DNA of 64,000 nt from Streptomyces sp. NBC_01471. Its GTDB lineage: Bacteria > Actinomycetota > Actinomycetes > Streptomycetales > Streptomycetaceae. The position numbers were made by a program, and so were the translations under genes. Within the stretch, counting starts at the first letter, position 1, and every line of letters begins with the position of its first letter. Under the pieces are notes generated by a model. It saw only the letters and a list, made by a program, of their open reading frames with translations, did no database searches and was not told the origin of the DNA. The stretch lies in the NCBI RefSeq assembly GCF_041438865.1, contig NZ_CP109451.1:62001-126000 (forward strand). Reading direction: 5' to 3'. This document shows, in pieces, positions 62,959 to 64,000 of the stretch.

Positions 62959-64000
62959 ATGAGTGCATGCGGCTGCGGGCAGTCCCCCATCACCATCGGC
63001 GGCTGTCAGCCCTCCAAGCCGGCCTGTCCCCCGGTTGCTTGTCCCGGCTCCAAGCCGTGCGAGCACTGCGAGACGACCCCACTGCGCGACTCCGCGCCGT
63101 ACCGGGTCGCAGCGACCGCGAGCAGCACCGACCCGGCGCCGTACTACACCATCGCCAACACCCACGCCGCACTCGACCCTGTCGTCGCCCAGACCATCCT
63201 GAACAGCGGCACGGGCACGTTCCCGGCCGACGACGGGACGCACAACGGCCAGCACACCTGGCTCGCCGGCGTCGTGCACATCGACCCCACGTCACTGCGC
63301 GGCAACCCCACCAGTGTCACGATCAGCGCCTCGGTCCATGTCCACAACGACGGCAGGAACACGGCCTGCCGGCTCTACGGCCGCTTCGCCCTGTGGAACG
63401 GCACGACCCCGATCCGCACCGATCTCCTGGGCCCACCCGATCTGCCGGCGGGTGGTGACGACAACGGCGTCATCCCACCGACCACCGTGGCCCTCGCGGA
63501 CGTCCTCGCGGGAAAGATCGTCGTCGAGCTCAACCTGGAAACAGGCAACGACGACACCTGCCGAGTCGGCCCCAAGCAGTGGACCGTCGACAGCTTCGTC
63601 CTCACCGTCCAGGCGTCCGCACCGGGCTGCGGCAGGCCGTTCCTCCGTACGACCTGCCGCAACTGCGACGGCGCGGTCACCTGCACGACCGACACCCTCG
63701 ACGGCTCGACCCCCTACGCCGCGGTCCCGCCGGTCATCCCTGTCTCCTCCTGCCAGGATGAATGCGGCACCGCCCGCCCGCCGTGCATCTCCACGGACCG
63801 GGGCAACGCCATCACTCGGGGCAGCGACGGGTGTCTGTACGCGCCCGACACGCCTGCTCTGGATCCGTCCCCGTGCAATGCCGCACGGAACACGACCGGT
63901 GGGCTGCTCGTGCCGCGGATCGACCTGACGGGTATCGCTCCTGGCGGCAACAGCAGCACCGAACGGTCGGTGGACATCGACGTCACCGGGACGCCCGGCT
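62959..64000 (+). CDS. cysteine-rich repetitive protein, runs off right edge
   Basis: ATG 62959 with AAAGGAG seven nt upstream opens a frame still open at base 64000 (at least 347 residues). The N-terminus MSACGCGQSPITIGGCQPSK, then CPPVACPGSKPCEHCE is packed with cysteines but is not a signal peptide. Beta-rich sequence follows (VVHIDPTSLRGNPTSVTISA, VHVHNDGRNTACRLYGRFAL, VLAGKIVVELNLETGNDDTC). Cys pairs recur (RTTCRNCDGAVTC, SSCQDECGTARPPC), and LLVPRIDLTGIAPGG and RSVDIDVTG appear near the edge. It resembles large structural or fibre-like proteins of streptomycete phage-type loci by impression only; no family is assigned. Codon usage is that of a real gene. Confidence 0.75.
   Translation, partial: MSACGCGQSPITIGGCQPSKPACPPVACPGSKPCEHCETTPLRDSAPYRVAATASSTDPAPYYTIANTHAALDPVVAQTILNSGTGTFPADDGTHNGQHTWLAGVVHIDPTSLRGNPTSVTISASVHVHNDGRNTACRLYGRFALWNGTTPIRTDLLGPPDLPAGGDDNGVIPPTTVALADVLAGKIVVELNLETGNDDTCRVGPKQWTVDSFVLTVQASAPGCGRPFLRTTCRNCDGAVTCTTDTLDGSTPYAAVPPVIPVSSCQDECGTARPPCISTDRGNAITRGSDGCLYAPDTPALDPSPCNAARNTTGGLLVPRIDLTGIAPGGNSSTERSVDIDVTGTPG

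Overview
The base composition, GC-ending codons, gene families (CsbD, SigB/F-type sigma factor, Hsp18 with a RheA-like regulator, DUF6000, MmyB-type XRE regulators, CGNR regulator) and promoter/operator types point to Streptomyces or a close relative. I see no ribosomal RNA, tRNA, replication or cell-division gene. A divergent second EF-Tu, many paralogous oxidoreductases, many broken genes and fragments of at least seven kinds of mobile element look like an accessory chromosome arm rather than the core.

Layout. 1-3.4 kb: edge of a SnoaL-like gene, then a proteobacterial-looking tuf downstream of a secreted cathepsin-L-like protein that has lost its catalytic cysteine. 4-9.7 kb: stress block with DUF6131, CsbD, a sigma factor with a SigB-type promoter in front, wrecked anti-anti-sigma and phosphatase genes, and hsp18 with its divergent repressor and two operators. 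9.6-19.1 kb: redox-regulated genes under MarR, HxlR and MerR regulators (methyltransferase, SDRs, NmrA-like reductase, hemerythrin, enoyl-CoA hydratase, MDR reductase). 19.1-25.2 kb: a four-gene operon under a CGNR regulator, then a Nudix/DUF4406 pair under a DeoR regulator. 25.2-34 kb: decayed transposases, two AraC genes, a SgcJ-like gene, DUF6000, and a ricin-repeat protein. 34-40.3 kb: a nearly intact IS5-family element, TetR/SDR/AKR/SDR genes, IS30 and Tn3 scraps, and an XRE/epimerase pair. 40.6-50.9 kb: FAD monooxygenase, truncated Rieske gene, lipase, PDR reductase plus PPOX protein under TetR, and an MFS pump under MarR. 51-64 kb: IS701 scrap, membrane esterase, DHA2 pump, LysR divergon, ChW-domain membrane protein, XRE/SDR pair, and a cysteine-rich gene running off the right edge.

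Theme. The commonest unit is a regulator transcribed divergently from one to four small-molecule-modifying or efflux genes, with a private inverted repeat in the shared intergenic DNA. At least ten such units occur, each with a different regulator family. They look like independently acquired sensors for reactive electrophiles, quinones or xenobiotics. I infer this from architecture; no ligand can be read from sequence. No CRISPR array, no complete prophage and no large PKS/NRPS cluster was seen.

Decay. About 25 pseudogenes or fragments are recorded. Several reading frames (STAS protein, AhpD-like protein, phosphatase tail, antitoxin) contain frameshifts, two of them as compensating pairs, so either real decay or indel errors in the assembly must be considered.
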